Part shown: positions 27,297-36,778 of the stretch, in pieces
How positions within the stretch are numbered: position 1 is the stretch's first letter
How the letters are laid out: the number at the start of each line of letters is the position of its first letter
NCBI RefSeq assembly: GCF_013248905.1
Contig: NZ_JABRVS010000001.1
Span: forward strand, 4,526,001 to 4,590,000
From: Shewanella sp. VB17
GTDB taxonomy: Bacteria; Pseudomonadota; Gammaproteobacteria; Enterobacterales; Shewanellaceae
Direction: 5' to 3'
Length of the DNA stretch: 64,000 nucleotides
The notes under the pieces: model-generated
Seen by the model: only the letters and a program-made list of their open reading frames with translations
Told to the model about the DNA's origin: nothing
Databases searched by the model: none
Made by a program: the position numbers and the translations under genes

Positions 27297-28738
27297 GGCT
27301 TATCACTCTTTTTTTTGTGACGTATTTTAATCAACTGATGCAAAGTTTTATCGGCAGGTTTGGGCGATGTTCGGCATTGCGTCCATGGGCCAATATGATT
27401 AGGCATAAACGCGTTAAGTTTACTTAGCGACCAAGTAGCTGAATGATAAATTTTAGGGCTTGTCGCCGCTAAAACAAAGCCTTTCATCACCCAAGACTCT
27501 AGGGTACTGGCGCCAGAGGCTTGACCCTTCAACGGCATAATATCTGCTTTAGGAGGATTTTTAGCGTGGGTACGTAGTCGCTGCAACATCTCAGGAATAG
27601 GAATACGTACTGGGCATACTTCACCACAAGCGCCACACAAGCTAGACGCTGTCACCAAATCTTTGGTTTTCTCTAATCCCATTATATGTGGCGAGATAAT
27701 TTGCCCAATAGGGCCAGGATAGACAGTCCCATAAGCATGCCCACCGACACGAGTATAAACAGGACAATGATTCATACACGCTCCACAACGTATACATTGC
27801 AAGGTTTTACGCATTTCTTCATCTTGATAAGCCTGACTACGGCCATTATCTAATAAGACAAGATGCACCTCTAAGGGGCCATCTAGCTCGCCATTTTTGC
27901 GTGGAGAACTGATCATATTAAAGTAGGTGGTCACTGCTTGTCCTGTAGCTGAGCGAGTTAATACATTGAATAATGGGGGGACATCAGCCAAAAACTCAAC
28001 CACTTTCTCTATCCCAGTAATGGCGATATGCACCTTAGGTACTGTGGTACACATGCGACCATTGCCTTCATTCTCTACCAGACAAAGAGTACCGGTTTCG
28101 GCAACGGCAAAATTAACCCCTGATAAGCCAATATCAGCATCATGAAATTTTTGTCTAAGATGGGAGCGTCCAGTTTGAATTAGCTCATCCACATCCACAG
28201 TCGGTTCAAAGTCATCTAAATGCAGCGCAAAGGTATCGCTCACCTCCTGCTTATTTTTATGAATAGCTGGCATGATAATATGGGAAGGTTTATCACCATC
28301 AAGCTGAACAATATACTCCCCCATATCACTCTCAAGACATTCAATTCCCAGCTTGGCCATCTCATGATTGAGCTCAATTTCTTCACTCACCATAGACTTA
28401 CCTTTCACAATACTTTTTGCGTTATGCCTCTGAGCAATGCTGGCAATAATATCATTGGCTTCTTTATCATTTTCCGCCCAGTGCACCTCAATACCGTTTC
28501 GAGTACAGTTTGCCTCTAGTTGCTCAAGTAGCTGTGGGAGTTTACTCAAACAACGTTGACGGATAGCTGCAGATAGATCGCGTAGTTGCGCTTCTTCTAC
28601 CGGATCAAAAAAAGCACTTTTTCGTTTGTCTTGCAGATAATCCATCGCGCCGCGAAAGTTTTGTCGCAGCTGCGGATCGCCAAGTGCAGACCGAGCTTGA
28701 GCATGAAAGTGCTCAGGACCCGCTGATGAATGACTCAT
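27293..28738 (-). CDS. lldF: LldF/LutB-family iron-sulfur subunit of L-lactate dehydrogenase complex
   Basis: A 481-residue protein with an N-terminal LUD domain (IVKGKSMVSEEIELNHEM; VNFAVAETGTLCLVENEGNGRM) and two [4Fe-4S] motifs, CIRCGACMNHCPVY and CGACGEVCPVRIP, near residues 310-375. It is the electron-transfer subunit of the membrane-associated LldEFG L-lactate oxidase that feeds the quinone pool. One base separates it from lldE, and it overlaps lldG by four bases. Confidence 0.9.
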   Translation of the reverse strand: MSHSSAGPEHFHAQARSALGDPQLRQNFRGAMDYLQDKRKSAFFDPVEEAQLRDLSAAIRQRCLSKLPQLLEQLEANCTRNGIEVHWAENDKEANDIIASIAQRHNAKSIVKGKSMVSEEIELNHEMAKLGIECLESDMGEYIVQLDGDKPSHIIMPAIHKNKQEVSDTFALHLDDFEPTVDVDELIQTGRSHLRQKFHDADIGLSGVNFAVAETGTLCLVENEGNGRMCTTVPKVHIAITGIEKVVEFLADVPPLFNVLTRSATGQAVTTYFNMISSPRKNGELDGPLEVHLVLLDNGRSQAYQDEEMRKTLQCIRCGACMNHCPVYTRVGGHAYGTVYPGPIGQIISPHIMGLEKTKDLVTASSLCGACGEVCPVRIPIPEMLQRLRTHAKNPPKADIMPLKGQASGASTLESWVMKGFVLAATSPKIYHSATWSLSKLNAFMPNHIGPWTQCRTSPKPADKTLHQLIKIRHKKKSDKP

Positions 28739-28739
28739 T

Positions 28740-29492
28740 TTACTTGCCTCCTATGCGTTCAAGTAAAAAGCTAGCAAGATGACGCCCTTTCATCGACTGT
28801 CCCTGATACTCTAAGGCACCATTAATGTTTAATAAACAGCCCCAATCTGCACTGACTAACGCCACCGATTTAGTCTCTAACAAATGATGCGTCTTATCCT
28901 CCACCATGGCCTGACTGATAGCAGGATGACGTACGGCGAAAGTACCGCCGAAACCGCAGCACTCGCTCTCGTAAGCGTGCTCTTGAAGCGCAACATTGCA
29001 TAATTGATTGAGTAACTGAGTCGCCGTCACATGGACATTCATTTCACGGCGTGCTGCACATGAAGTGTGCATCACCACAGAGGTGAGATCTCCCTTATCT
29101 TCGAGCTTAATACGACACACATTGACTAAAAACTCGGTCAACTCAAAGACACGATCGCAAAATTGCTCTACGTGTGATTGAATATTATCGCCTTGAAACA
29201 TACGTCTATAATGGTGATGCATCATGCCACCGCAAGATCCCGATAATACAATCACAGGCCAAGGCTCTGTAAAGAGTGCCATTTGACTTGCTGCAACACG
29301 TTTCGCTTCATTCGTATAACCAGAGCTATAAGCAGGCTGGCCACAACAGGTTTGTTTTTCAATAAAAATAACCTTCAGACCTTGTAGCTCAAGTAAGTGG
29401 ATGGCATCAAGCCCTGCCTCGGGATCAAACATATCTACAAGGCAGGTGCCATAGCAGTACACCGTATGAGGTTTGGCCGGATAAATGCGCAT
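28740..29492 (-). CDS. lldE: LldE/LutA-family subunit of L-lactate dehydrogenase complex
   Basis: A 250-residue protein of the YkgE/LutA family with two CCG (DUF224) repeats: TCCGQPAYSSGY near residue 48 and ESECCGFGGTFAV near residue 180. These repeats bind iron-sulfur clusters in lactate and heterodisulfide oxidoreductases. It lies directly downstream of the lldP frames (14 bases) and one base before lldF, so expression is as one operon. Confidence 0.9.
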   Translation of the reverse strand: MRIYPAKPHTVYCYGTCLVDMFDPEAGLDAIHLLELQGLKVIFIEKQTCCGQPAYSSGYTNEAKRVAASQMALFTEPWPVIVLSGSCGGMMHHHYRRMFQGDNIQSHVEQFCDRVFELTEFLVNVCRIKLEDKGDLTSVVMHTSCAARREMNVHVTATQLLNQLCNVALQEHAYESECCGFGGTFAVRHPAISQAMVEDKTHHLLETKSVALVSADWGCLLNINGALEYQGQSMKGRHLASFLLERIGGK

Positions 29493-29506
29493 AGAATACT
29501 CACTCC

Positions 29507-31211
29507 TTAGCGGACTTGTTGGCTAACCATTAATGCATCGGTAATATGGAAACCATAGATCATTATCAACCCAATAATGCCAGTGAGCACAAGGTAATAG
29601 AAAGTGGGAATGACCGTTTTACGTAAAGTGGCCCCTTCTCGGCCTAACAAGCCTACCGTGGCTGAAGCTGCCACAATATTGTGGATAGCAATCATGTTTC
29701 CTGCGGCGGCCCCCTACCGCCTGTAATGACACCATGGCTGCACTCGACACAGCGAGAGTATGAGCAACCTCAAACTGAAATTGACTGAACATCATGTTAG
29801 ATATCGTATTCGAACCTGCAATAAATGCTCCCAGAGCGCCAACTCCGGCACTAATTCCAGGAAAAAAATCACCCATTAAACCTGAAACGAAATTAGCGGT
29901 TGCTACTGGCATACTGGCTAAATCTCCGGCGTTAACACCTGAGTTGATGAAAATCCGTACCATGGGAATGGTAAACATCAGTACAAAGCCTGCACCTAAT
30001 AAGGTTTTTCCCGACTCACCAAACGCACTGGTCATTGGCCTTACGCTGCCAGATTGCAGTAGCGCGGCCAATAAGGCCACAAGCATCAAAATACCACCAG
30101 GCAGATAAAGTGGCTGAATAGCCGCACTTAATCCGGCCTCCCCAAGAATATTATCAAAAGATAAACTCACCCCTTTCAATAAAGTTTTTAACTCTGAACT
30201 CACACGACTAGCAACCAAAAGGCATGCCAACAGGACATAAGGAGTCCATGCTAACATCAGGCTCATCGGCTTACTATTTTCTGTAAACTCCATCTTTAAT
30301 GAACCTAACCACTCTCGTGGCCAATTAGCTTCATCTTCAAAATCCCATGTTTTTTTGGGAACAAATAAGCCTTTCTTCGCTGCAGACACCACAATAAACA
30401 AACTCACTAAACCACCAATGAGAGAAGGAAATTCAGCCCCTAGGAACATGCCAGTTAATGCATAGGGTATGGTGAAGGACAAACCTGCAAATAGCGCAAA
30501 GGGCAAAATATCTAATCCTTCGGTCCAGCTTTTTTTCTGTCCAAAAAATCGAGTCAACATCATGGCCATCAACACAGGAATAAAGGTGCCAACTGCAGCG
30601 TGAATGAAAGCTACATTGGTCGTGATTTCTTGTAGATAAACATCCCAGTTTTCACCACCAGCGACGAGTACTTCAGTAATATTCTGACTATCAAGCCCTT
30701 TATTTACACCAACAATAATCGGAGTTCCAATCGCACCAAATGAGACGGGTGTAGATTGAATCATCATCCCCATCAATACCGCCGCCATAGCAGGAAAACC
30801 GATCGCCACTAAAAGAGGTGCAGCGATAGCCGCAGGCGTACCAAATCCTGATGCCCCTTCAATAAACGAGCCAAAGCACCAAGCAATAATAATGGCTTGA
30901 ACACGTCTATCCGCTGAGATACCTGTAAATCCATTTCGTATCGAACTTATCGCCCCAGTATGTTTCAAGGTGTTGAGTAAAAAAATAGCGCCGAAGATGA
31001 TCCATAACACTGAAAACGTAATGGCTATACCTTGCAATGACGAAGCCAAAATACGGTTCACTGACATGTCCCAGCCAAATAGCGCGATAATAACTGTCGT
31101 TATAAAAGCAACGGGCATGGCTCGTTTTGCCGGCCAATTAAAGACGAGGAGAAGTACTCCTGCTAACACAATAGGGCTAAACGCAATTAATGCGAGTAGA
31201 GTTTGATTCAT
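29507..31211 (-). pseudogene. lldP: Lactate permease, broken by a frameshift
   Basis: A multi-span permease of the LctP family (MNQTLLALIAFSPIVLAGVLLL; GSFIEGASGFGTPAAIAAPLL). The first frame runs from 31211 to about 29703 and then enters missense sequence. The last 62 residues (MIAIHNIVAASATVGLLGREGATLRKT, then a terminal helix) are in another frame, ending at 29507. Removing one base from the G5/C2 stretch around 29708-29714 joins them through SLQAVGG-AAGNMIAIHN, giving about 567 residues, close to E. coli LldP (551). If real, the mutation replaces the C-terminal region and probably inactivates uptake. If not, it is a sequence error. It is the first gene of the lactate operon. Confidence 0.85.
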
Positions 31212-31545
31212 ACTAATCTATCCTTTCATCTAACTATTGACCTAAGGAGCTATACTAAAACTGCCCCAAGATACTGGATCCAGTCAGTGGAAGTCGTTCA
31301 GGTATGAATGTCTATTTTGAGATCACAACACTAGGATCTGTTTATCATTCGAACTTAAAACTTATTCAATTTCAATTAATTGCGTTCAAGGTATCCTAGA
31401 GTGAGGATTAATGAGTTAAGTCAAGCGCGCACTGTTTCAATTAACGTATTCCCCCCTTTAAAAACACAAAGAAGTAACATTAACGCTTTATTTTTTAATG
31501 ATATAGAGAAATAATGAAAAACATTATCTTCAAAATTGAACTAAT
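31212..31545. promoter_or_regulatory. Divergent promoter region lldP/LysR with a palindrome
   Basis: This 334-base intergenic region separates lldP from a divergent LysR gene. It includes the perfect 12-base palindrome ACTGGATCCAGT (31273-31284), 62 bases upstream of the lldP start, and an AAGGA ribosome site before lldP. A+T-rich sequence with near-repeats of TTCAATT lies near 31370-31380. Operator function is an inference. Confidence 0.45.
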
Positions 31546-32448
31546 ATGACCAGAATTGATGACTTAATCTTATTCGCTCAGGTGGTTGAACAAGGGTCCT
31601 TCAGTCGAGTTGCTGAACAAAATGCTCTTAGTCATTCAGTGGTGAGTAAAAGAGTCGCGCGATTAGAGAAAGATCTTGGTGTCCAATTACTTTATCGAAC
31701 GACCCGTAAATTAACACTCAGTGAAGCGGGGAATAAACTATACAAAAGCGCAACTAATGTTCAACAAGCAGCGACAGAAGCGATTAATACAGTCTCTGGA
31801 TTTGGCGACAGCATAACGGGTCACATAAAAATGTCGGTACCGACAATTTCTGGCGATCTGCTGTTGGCTGATGCAGTAGCCGAATTTTGCTTCTTGTACC
31901 CAGGAATGACGATCGATATGTCACTTGAAAATCTATTTGTCGATCTTATAGAAGATAATTATGATCTCGTGATCAGAACAGGCTATTTAGACAATTCAAG
32001 TTTAATCGCTCGCCATATTCTTGAATCACAGTGGATTATTTGTGCGGCTCCAAATTACATCAAACGCCATGGTCAACCAACAGAACCGGAGGCGCTAATC
32101 ACGCATAATTGCTTACAGTATGCCTATCAGACAAGGGGGGCGAGTGAATGGGAGTTTAAAGGTGACGAAGGAAACTATACTCTTAAGATTAAAGGTAATT
32201 TTAAGACTGATAATGCCGCCGCACTAAGAAAAGCGGCATTAGGTGGATATGGCATCGCCTACGTACCCCGCTGCTTGGTTTACCATGATCTGTTAAAAGG
32301 TGATTTAGTCGATATAATGCCGAATCGTGTCGCCAAAAAACTCGGTATTTATGCCGTTTACCCCTTCACTCGCCAACCACCTAAAAAAATCCGTTTATTG
32401 ATAGAGCATATACGTCAACGCTATTTAGCCATTAGCGAGTATTTTTAA
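31546..32448 (+). CDS. LysR-family transcriptional regulator
   Basis: A 300-residue LTTR with an N-terminal winged helix (FAQVVEQGSFSRVAEQNALSHSVVSKRVARLEKDLGVQLLYRTTRKLTLSEAG) and a substrate-binding co-inducer domain, of the CrgA/AaeR-like subgroup. It is divergent from the lactate operon across 334 bases, the classic layout for a LysR gene and its target, so control of lldP-lldEFG-dld-II is a reasonable guess. No ribosome site is obvious before the ATG at 31546. Confidence 0.85.
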   Translation: MTRIDDLILFAQVVEQGSFSRVAEQNALSHSVVSKRVARLEKDLGVQLLYRTTRKLTLSEAGNKLYKSATNVQQAATEAINTVSGFGDSITGHIKMSVPTISGDLLLADAVAEFCFLYPGMTIDMSLENLFVDLIEDNYDLVIRTGYLDNSSLIARHILESQWIICAAPNYIKRHGQPTEPEALITHNCLQYAYQTRGASEWEFKGDEGNYTLKIKGNFKTDNAAALRKAALGGYGIAYVPRCLVYHDLLKGDLVDIMPNRVAKKLGIYAVYPFTRQPPKKIRLLIEHIRQRYLAISEYF

Positions 32449-32518
32449 TGAAGAGAATATGAATTTCCTCGGTATAATCTTTAATAAGCATTTATCTAGT
32501 CATTAAGAGTGAACCCAT

Positions 32519-32797
32519 ATGGCAAAAACCGCTTGTGCACTGCACATTTTAGTCAAACACAAGGAAGTGGCCGAAGACATTATCCAACAGCTCAATAAAG
32601 GCGTTAAGTTTGATGCGCTTGCTAAAAAGCACTCCAGTTGCCCATCGGGGAAAAAAGGCGGCAGTTTAGGTGAGTTTAAGCGAGGTCAAATGGTGCCAGC
32701 CTTCGATAAAGTGTGCTTTTCTGGCGAACTTATCACGCCACACTTAGTCAAGACAAAATTCGGCTGGCATGTGATTAAGATTTTATACCGGACGTAA
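32519..32797 (+). CDS. ppiC: Parvulin-type peptidyl-prolyl isomerase
   Basis: A 92-residue single-domain parvulin, the same size as E. coli PpiC (93). The active-site pattern is intact: ALHILVKH at the N-terminus, LAKKHSSCPSGKKGGSLGEFKRGQMVPAF in the middle and LVKTKFGWHVIKIL at the end. There is no signal peptide, so it acts in the cytoplasm, catalysing cis-trans isomerisation of prolyl bonds. It is a stand-alone gene following the LysR regulator by 70 bases. Confidence 0.93.
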   Translation: MAKTACALHILVKHKEVAEDIIQQLNKGVKFDALAKKHSSCPSGKKGGSLGEFKRGQMVPAFDKVCFSGELITPHLVKTKFGWHVIKILYRT

Positions 32798-32822
32798 ACA
32801 ATAAATAATCATTTATAAAAAA

Positions 32823-33704
32823 CTAGATTTTCCTGAGTGACTCTTGAGGAACACATTCAGCCAATGCATTTTGCAGCCAAGTGGTAAACTGATCTTCTAA
32901 CAGAGTCGACTCTCCTTCCTGCTTCAACAGAACATAGTCATGATCTGATCGTATAAAACCAAACGGTGCCACTAAGCGGCCTTGCTTTAAGTCATCGACG
33001 ACCAAAGGATAAGATCCCATAGCAGCACCTAATCCATCGATTGCAGCCTGAAAACAAAAGTAAAAATGATCAAAAAACTGTTCATTATGACCAAAATCTA
33101 AATGAGAAGCTGCAGAGCCTAACCACGTCTTCCAAGCCGCCCTCCTGCTTTCACTGTGCAGTTTAACGATTTTACTATGATCTTGGTTAACACTCTGCCA
33201 ATACTTAGGAGCAAAAACAGGACCGACCCACTCTTCAACCAATTTAATTTTTTGATGAGCATGATGTAATTCAAAATCATCACGACGAATGGCCATAGAT
33301 AATCCTGTGACGCCTAAGATCACAGGACCACCCGCAGTAGATAACCTAACATCGCCATGAGTGGTGCGATGAAATTCAGACAAACGCGGCATCAACCAAC
33401 GCATGGTCAATGTGGGCTCACAAGAGACCTCTAAGCATTGCCTATTTTCATGACGTACTCGCTCAACTCCTTGCTCGAGGATCTGAAATGCCTGTTCGGT
33501 ATAACCCTTCAGCAGCTCACCTTCCTTAGTCAAATAGACATTCCTCCCTTGTCGATAGAACAAGGGCTGGTCCAGATAACTTTCTAGCACCTTGATCTGC
33601 TTACTCACAGCGCCATGGGTAATAGAAAGCTTGTCTGCTGCTTCTCTATAGCTCGTCGATGCTGCTGCAATATGGAAAGTATAAAAAGCTTTCAGATGTC
33701 TCAT
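32823..33704 (-). CDS. LysR-family regulator (GcvA-like)
   Basis: A 293-residue LTTR. The N-terminal helix-turn-helix reads AAASTSYREAADKLSITHGAVSKQIKVLESYLDQPLFYRQGRNVYLT, with the GAVSKQI pattern of the GcvA subgroup. The effector domain includes CEPTLTMRWLMPRLSEF. It is divergent from the LysE-family exporter at 33813 (108-base gap), so it may control that gene. Confidence 0.85.
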   Translation of the reverse strand: MRHLKAFYTFHIAAASTSYREAADKLSITHGAVSKQIKVLESYLDQPLFYRQGRNVYLTKEGELLKGYTEQAFQILEQGVERVRHENRQCLEVSCEPTLTMRWLMPRLSEFHRTTHGDVRLSTAGGPVILGVTGLSMAIRRDDFELHHAHQKIKLVEEWVGPVFAPKYWQSVNQDHSKIVKLHSESRRAAWKTWLGSAASHLDFGHNEQFFDHFYFCFQAAIDGLGAAMGSYPLVVDDLKQGRLVAPFGFIRSDHDYVLLKQEGESTLLEDQFTTWLQNALAECVPQESLRKI

Positions 33705-33812
33705 TGGTGAAAATAACTCACGTATTAGAAGAGATTTAATCGATTATAGCTAGCATAAAAACTCGCTACAATATTTTTATTAAAACACATTAACGAATCA
33801 GGAATACATAAA

Positions 33813-34424
33813 ATGGAATGGTTAAGTATGGCTGTATTAGGGCTATTAATAGTCATCAGTCCTGGAGCTGACTTTGTATTAGTCTTAAGAAACAGCTTAC
33901 ATCAAGGACGAACAACAGGTCTTTGGACTGCTATAGGAATAAGTTTAGGGATCACAGTACACATCTGTTACTCCACACTTGGAATTGGCTACTTAATTTC
34001 ACACAATGAATTATTATTCAATGTGATTCGTTACGCTGGAGCAGGCTATTTGATCTATTTAGGGATAAAAGGGTTATTATCAAAAAAGCATGCTATCGAT
34101 ATATTAAACACCCCCAGCCAAAGCAGTACTAAGTTCAATGCCATGGCGCAAGGTTTTTTCTGTAATGTATTAAATCCAAAAACCATGTTGTTTTTTTTGA
34201 GTGTATTCAGCCAATTACTCACACTAGATAAAACGAGTCAATTTGAGGCTCTTCTCTATGGGCTCTATATGGTTATATTGCACGCTTGCTGGTTCGGTAT
34301 CGTGGCAATTCTTTTTACATCAAGGCCACTACAAAATCAGCTAAACCGAATGCAGCAGAAGATAAACCAAGCTTGTGGTGCAGGCCTCGTTATCTTCGGT
34401 ATTGTATTAGGGTTGAAAACTTAA
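33813..34424 (+). CDS. LysE/RhtB-family amino-acid exporter
   Basis: A 203-residue inner-membrane protein with six hydrophobic segments. Family motifs include LIVISPGADFVLVLRNSLHQGRTTGLWTAIGISLGI at the N-terminus, LGIKGLL and FFCNVLNPKTMLFFLSVFSQ in the middle. RhtB-type proteins export amino acids or related metabolites; the substrate is unknown. Divergent LysR at 32823-33704 is the likely regulator. Confidence 0.88.
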   Translation: MEWLSMAVLGLLIVISPGADFVLVLRNSLHQGRTTGLWTAIGISLGITVHICYSTLGIGYLISHNELLFNVIRYAGAGYLIYLGIKGLLSKKHAIDILNTPSQSSTKFNAMAQGFFCNVLNPKTMLFFLSVFSQLLTLDKTSQFEALLYGLYMVILHACWFGIVAILFTSRPLQNQLNRMQQKINQACGAGLVIFGIVLGLKT

Positions 34425-34437
34425 TAGCAAAATAAGA

Positions 34438-34812
34438 TTAAAGGGAAAAATTAGCAATTGTCTTTTGAATGCCAATCACATCGGTTCCCTTTTTAAGTTC
34501 TTTAATCAGTGGATCTTTTTGACCTGAGATCCACAGCTTCAGCTCTGAATCCATATCGAACCGCCCCGCTGTTTCGACTTCAAAATGCGTAATTGCCTTA
34601 TAAGGAATGGAGTGATAGCTAACTTTTTTGCCTGTCACACCCTGTTTATCAATCAAAATAAGTCGCTTATTAGTAAACACAAACATGTCTCGAATGACTT
34701 TATACGCTAAATGTAACTGCTCATTATCACCCAATATTGGGCTTAACTCTTCTGTTAATTCATCTAAATTAACTTCCGATGCATTACCCATCAACGAATC
34801 TAATAATCCCAT
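34438..34812 (-). CDS. Bacterial PH-domain protein
   Basis: A 124-residue soluble protein whose blocks YKVIRDMFVFTNKRLILIDKQGVTGKKVSYHSIPYKAITHFEVETAG match bacterial Pleckstrin-homology (bPH, formerly DUF1696) proteins. There is no signal peptide. The role is unknown; related proteins occur alone and are thought to form ring-like oligomers. It converges with the LysE gene with 13 bases between the stops. Confidence 0.8.
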   Translation of the reverse strand: MGLLDSLMGNASEVNLDELTEELSPILGDNEQLHLAYKVIRDMFVFTNKRLILIDKQGVTGKKVSYHSIPYKAITHFEVETAGRFDMDSELKLWISGQKDPLIKELKKGTDVIGIQKTIANFSL

Positions 34813-34996
34813 TTATTATCCTTAAATCATCAAATACTAAATCTACAATGAATGTATTCTAAAATAGCATAAGCTTACAGCAGCTTTAAGACATTATGGT
34901 TAGAATCCGAAGAAAAGTCTTGATGTTCAAAGTTTATCTGAACACCAATTACATTAAATAAGCCTAAGCATACTCAAGCTAAACTCAATTTTCACT

Positions 34997-36643
34997 CTAA
35001 TGTTTAACCATAAAGTCAGCTGGGCATCTAGCCCCTTTACGCCATACGTTGGTATAAATAGCAGGCGATGCACCAGTTGACCACCAAATTGCTTTGTACT
35101 GATAGCCTTCAAAGGCAACCTTATCACCCAACCAATAACTCACTGATGCATCCCACTTAGCAAGATCTCCACATGTGCCCCCTGCTGACACAGAAATATT
35201 TTGGCTTTCACTATCCGAAGTGCCATTGCTATCACTGACAGTCAGCATCACTTGATATTGGCCTGCTGCAGAGTAAAGATGACTCGGTGATACCTCCGCA
35301 CTAACACTACCATCACCAAATTTCCATTGGTAACTTGTCAATGCTCCTCTAGAGGTTGATGAATCAAATTCACACGTTAATTCATTGCATTGCGAAGTAA
35401 AATTTGCCACTGGATCAGCTGGTTCTCCACCCGCATCAGGATTACCCATTTCGATAGCAAAACTCAATGCTAAACGAGCAAAAGGCACCGAATTAGCCGC
35501 TTCACTATCGCTATTTAATAATGTGTCATGACGAGAGTGGATATTCGAGTTGGAATCATTAAAACGTGATTCAAATGGCATTGTTGCTGGGTACCCTTGA
35601 TTGTACCAAGAGGCATGATCTGAACAAGCATAGCCGCATCTGTCATTGCCATAAACTATCGTCGGTTGATAAGTATCAAGCAATTGCTTCATATAATCAG
35701 TAAAACCAGTATCAACATAGTCGGTCATAAACACCATATCTTCAGCCGAGCCATGATAATTAGTCATGTCTAACTGCAGTGCAGCTAACACTTTTTTACC
35801 GCTCCCTTTATAAGCCGCTGCAATTTCTTTTGATCCCCTTAAACCGACTTCTTCAGCGGCATAACCTATGATGTGAATGCTGCGCTGAGGTTGTTCGCCA
35901 TTACTAAGCAACACATTAGCGACACTCGTCAGTGACGCGATGCCAGAGGCATCATCGTCAACACCAGGTGCAACAGTACCTTCACGTGTTCCCCGACCTG
36001 CAGTGGAATCAAGATGGCCACCCATGACTAAAATATCATCAGGATACACACTACCTGTGATTTTTAATATCACAGAGTCTTGCCCCCAACCGCCATGATT
36101 ATAAGGCTCGACACTTGCCCAGCTATGTTGACTGGCAAGTTGCCCCCAATGGCTCGCTAACCAATCTGCTGCCTGCTCGCCAGTATCAGTGGTGTAATAG
36201 CGATTAGTAAAGTTGCTCAGCGACTGAATGGTCGCTTTAATATTGCCAGCCTGAATTTGTGGCAGCAATGCATTTACTTTGATCCTTTGCTGAATAGGAG
36301 GTGCTACAAAAGCTTGAATCACCTTTGGCCCCTGTAAGGCATCCATTGCCTCTTGGTAACTGCTATGAACAATATAACCCCCGCAGCGATTTTTCTCTTC
36401 ATGCATTAACTGAGTTAAATGTTGCAGCTGTGATTCATCTGCTTGATAGATAAGCACTGGAGTATCTGCAGTATTGCGCCCTTGTAATGCTGGCGCTAAA
36501 GTTGCACCCACTTGAGACACTTGAAGCGCAGCATCATTACCAACAGTGATCCATACTTTTTTATCCTCGGCACTAACAATAGGCGCTGCAATTAAGCAAG
36601 GCAGTAAAAAATGAATGGCCAACTTTTTTGAATATGTGTACAT
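34997..36643 (-). CDS. Secreted M28 aminopeptidase with PKD and chitin-binding tail
   Basis: A 548-residue secreted zinc peptidase. The signal peptide is KKLAIHFLLPCLIAAPIVSA. The M28 domain shows the co-catalytic zinc site: MGGHLDST, GVDDDASG, YAAEEVG, QLDMTNY and ACSDHAS. It resembles the Vibrio/Aeromonas leucine aminopeptidase. A PKD domain (YQWKFGDGSVSAEVSPSHLYSAAGQYQVMLTV) and a C-terminal CBM5/12-like module (KWDASVSYWLGDKVAFEGYQYKAIWWSTGASP) follow. The ATG at 36643 has an AAAGGA site at good spacing and was chosen over the ATG at 36652. The tail is nearly the same as that of the next M4 peptidase, so both likely bind the same polymer. Confidence 0.9.
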   Translation of the reverse strand: MYTYSKKLAIHFLLPCLIAAPIVSAEDKKVWITVGNDAALQVSQVGATLAPALQGRNTADTPVLIYQADESQLQHLTQLMHEEKNRCGGYIVHSSYQEAMDALQGPKVIQAFVAPPIQQRIKVNALLPQIQAGNIKATIQSLSNFTNRYYTTDTGEQAADWLASHWGQLASQHSWASVEPYNHGGWGQDSVILKITGSVYPDDILVMGGHLDSTAGRGTREGTVAPGVDDDASGIASLTSVANVLLSNGEQPQRSIHIIGYAAEEVGLRGSKEIAAAYKGSGKKVLAALQLDMTNYHGSAEDMVFMTDYVDTGFTDYMKQLLDTYQPTIVYGNDRCGYACSDHASWYNQGYPATMPFESRFNDSNSNIHSRHDTLLNSDSEAANSVPFARLALSFAIEMGNPDAGGEPADPVANFTSQCNELTCEFDSSTSRGALTSYQWKFGDGSVSAEVSPSHLYSAAGQYQVMLTVSDSNGTSDSESQNISVSAGGTCGDLAKWDASVSYWLGDKVAFEGYQYKAIWWSTGASPAIYTNVWRKGARCPADFMVKH

Positions 36644-36778
36644 AGCAAACATCCTTTTAGATTTAAGAATTAAACATCTCCGACGTTCTAGACATAACTT
36701 GCCATCGATAACGCTATTGGTAACGACAGACTTGTTAGCCTTATTGATCGAAGCGCCATTGACGCTTCTACTAAAAAC

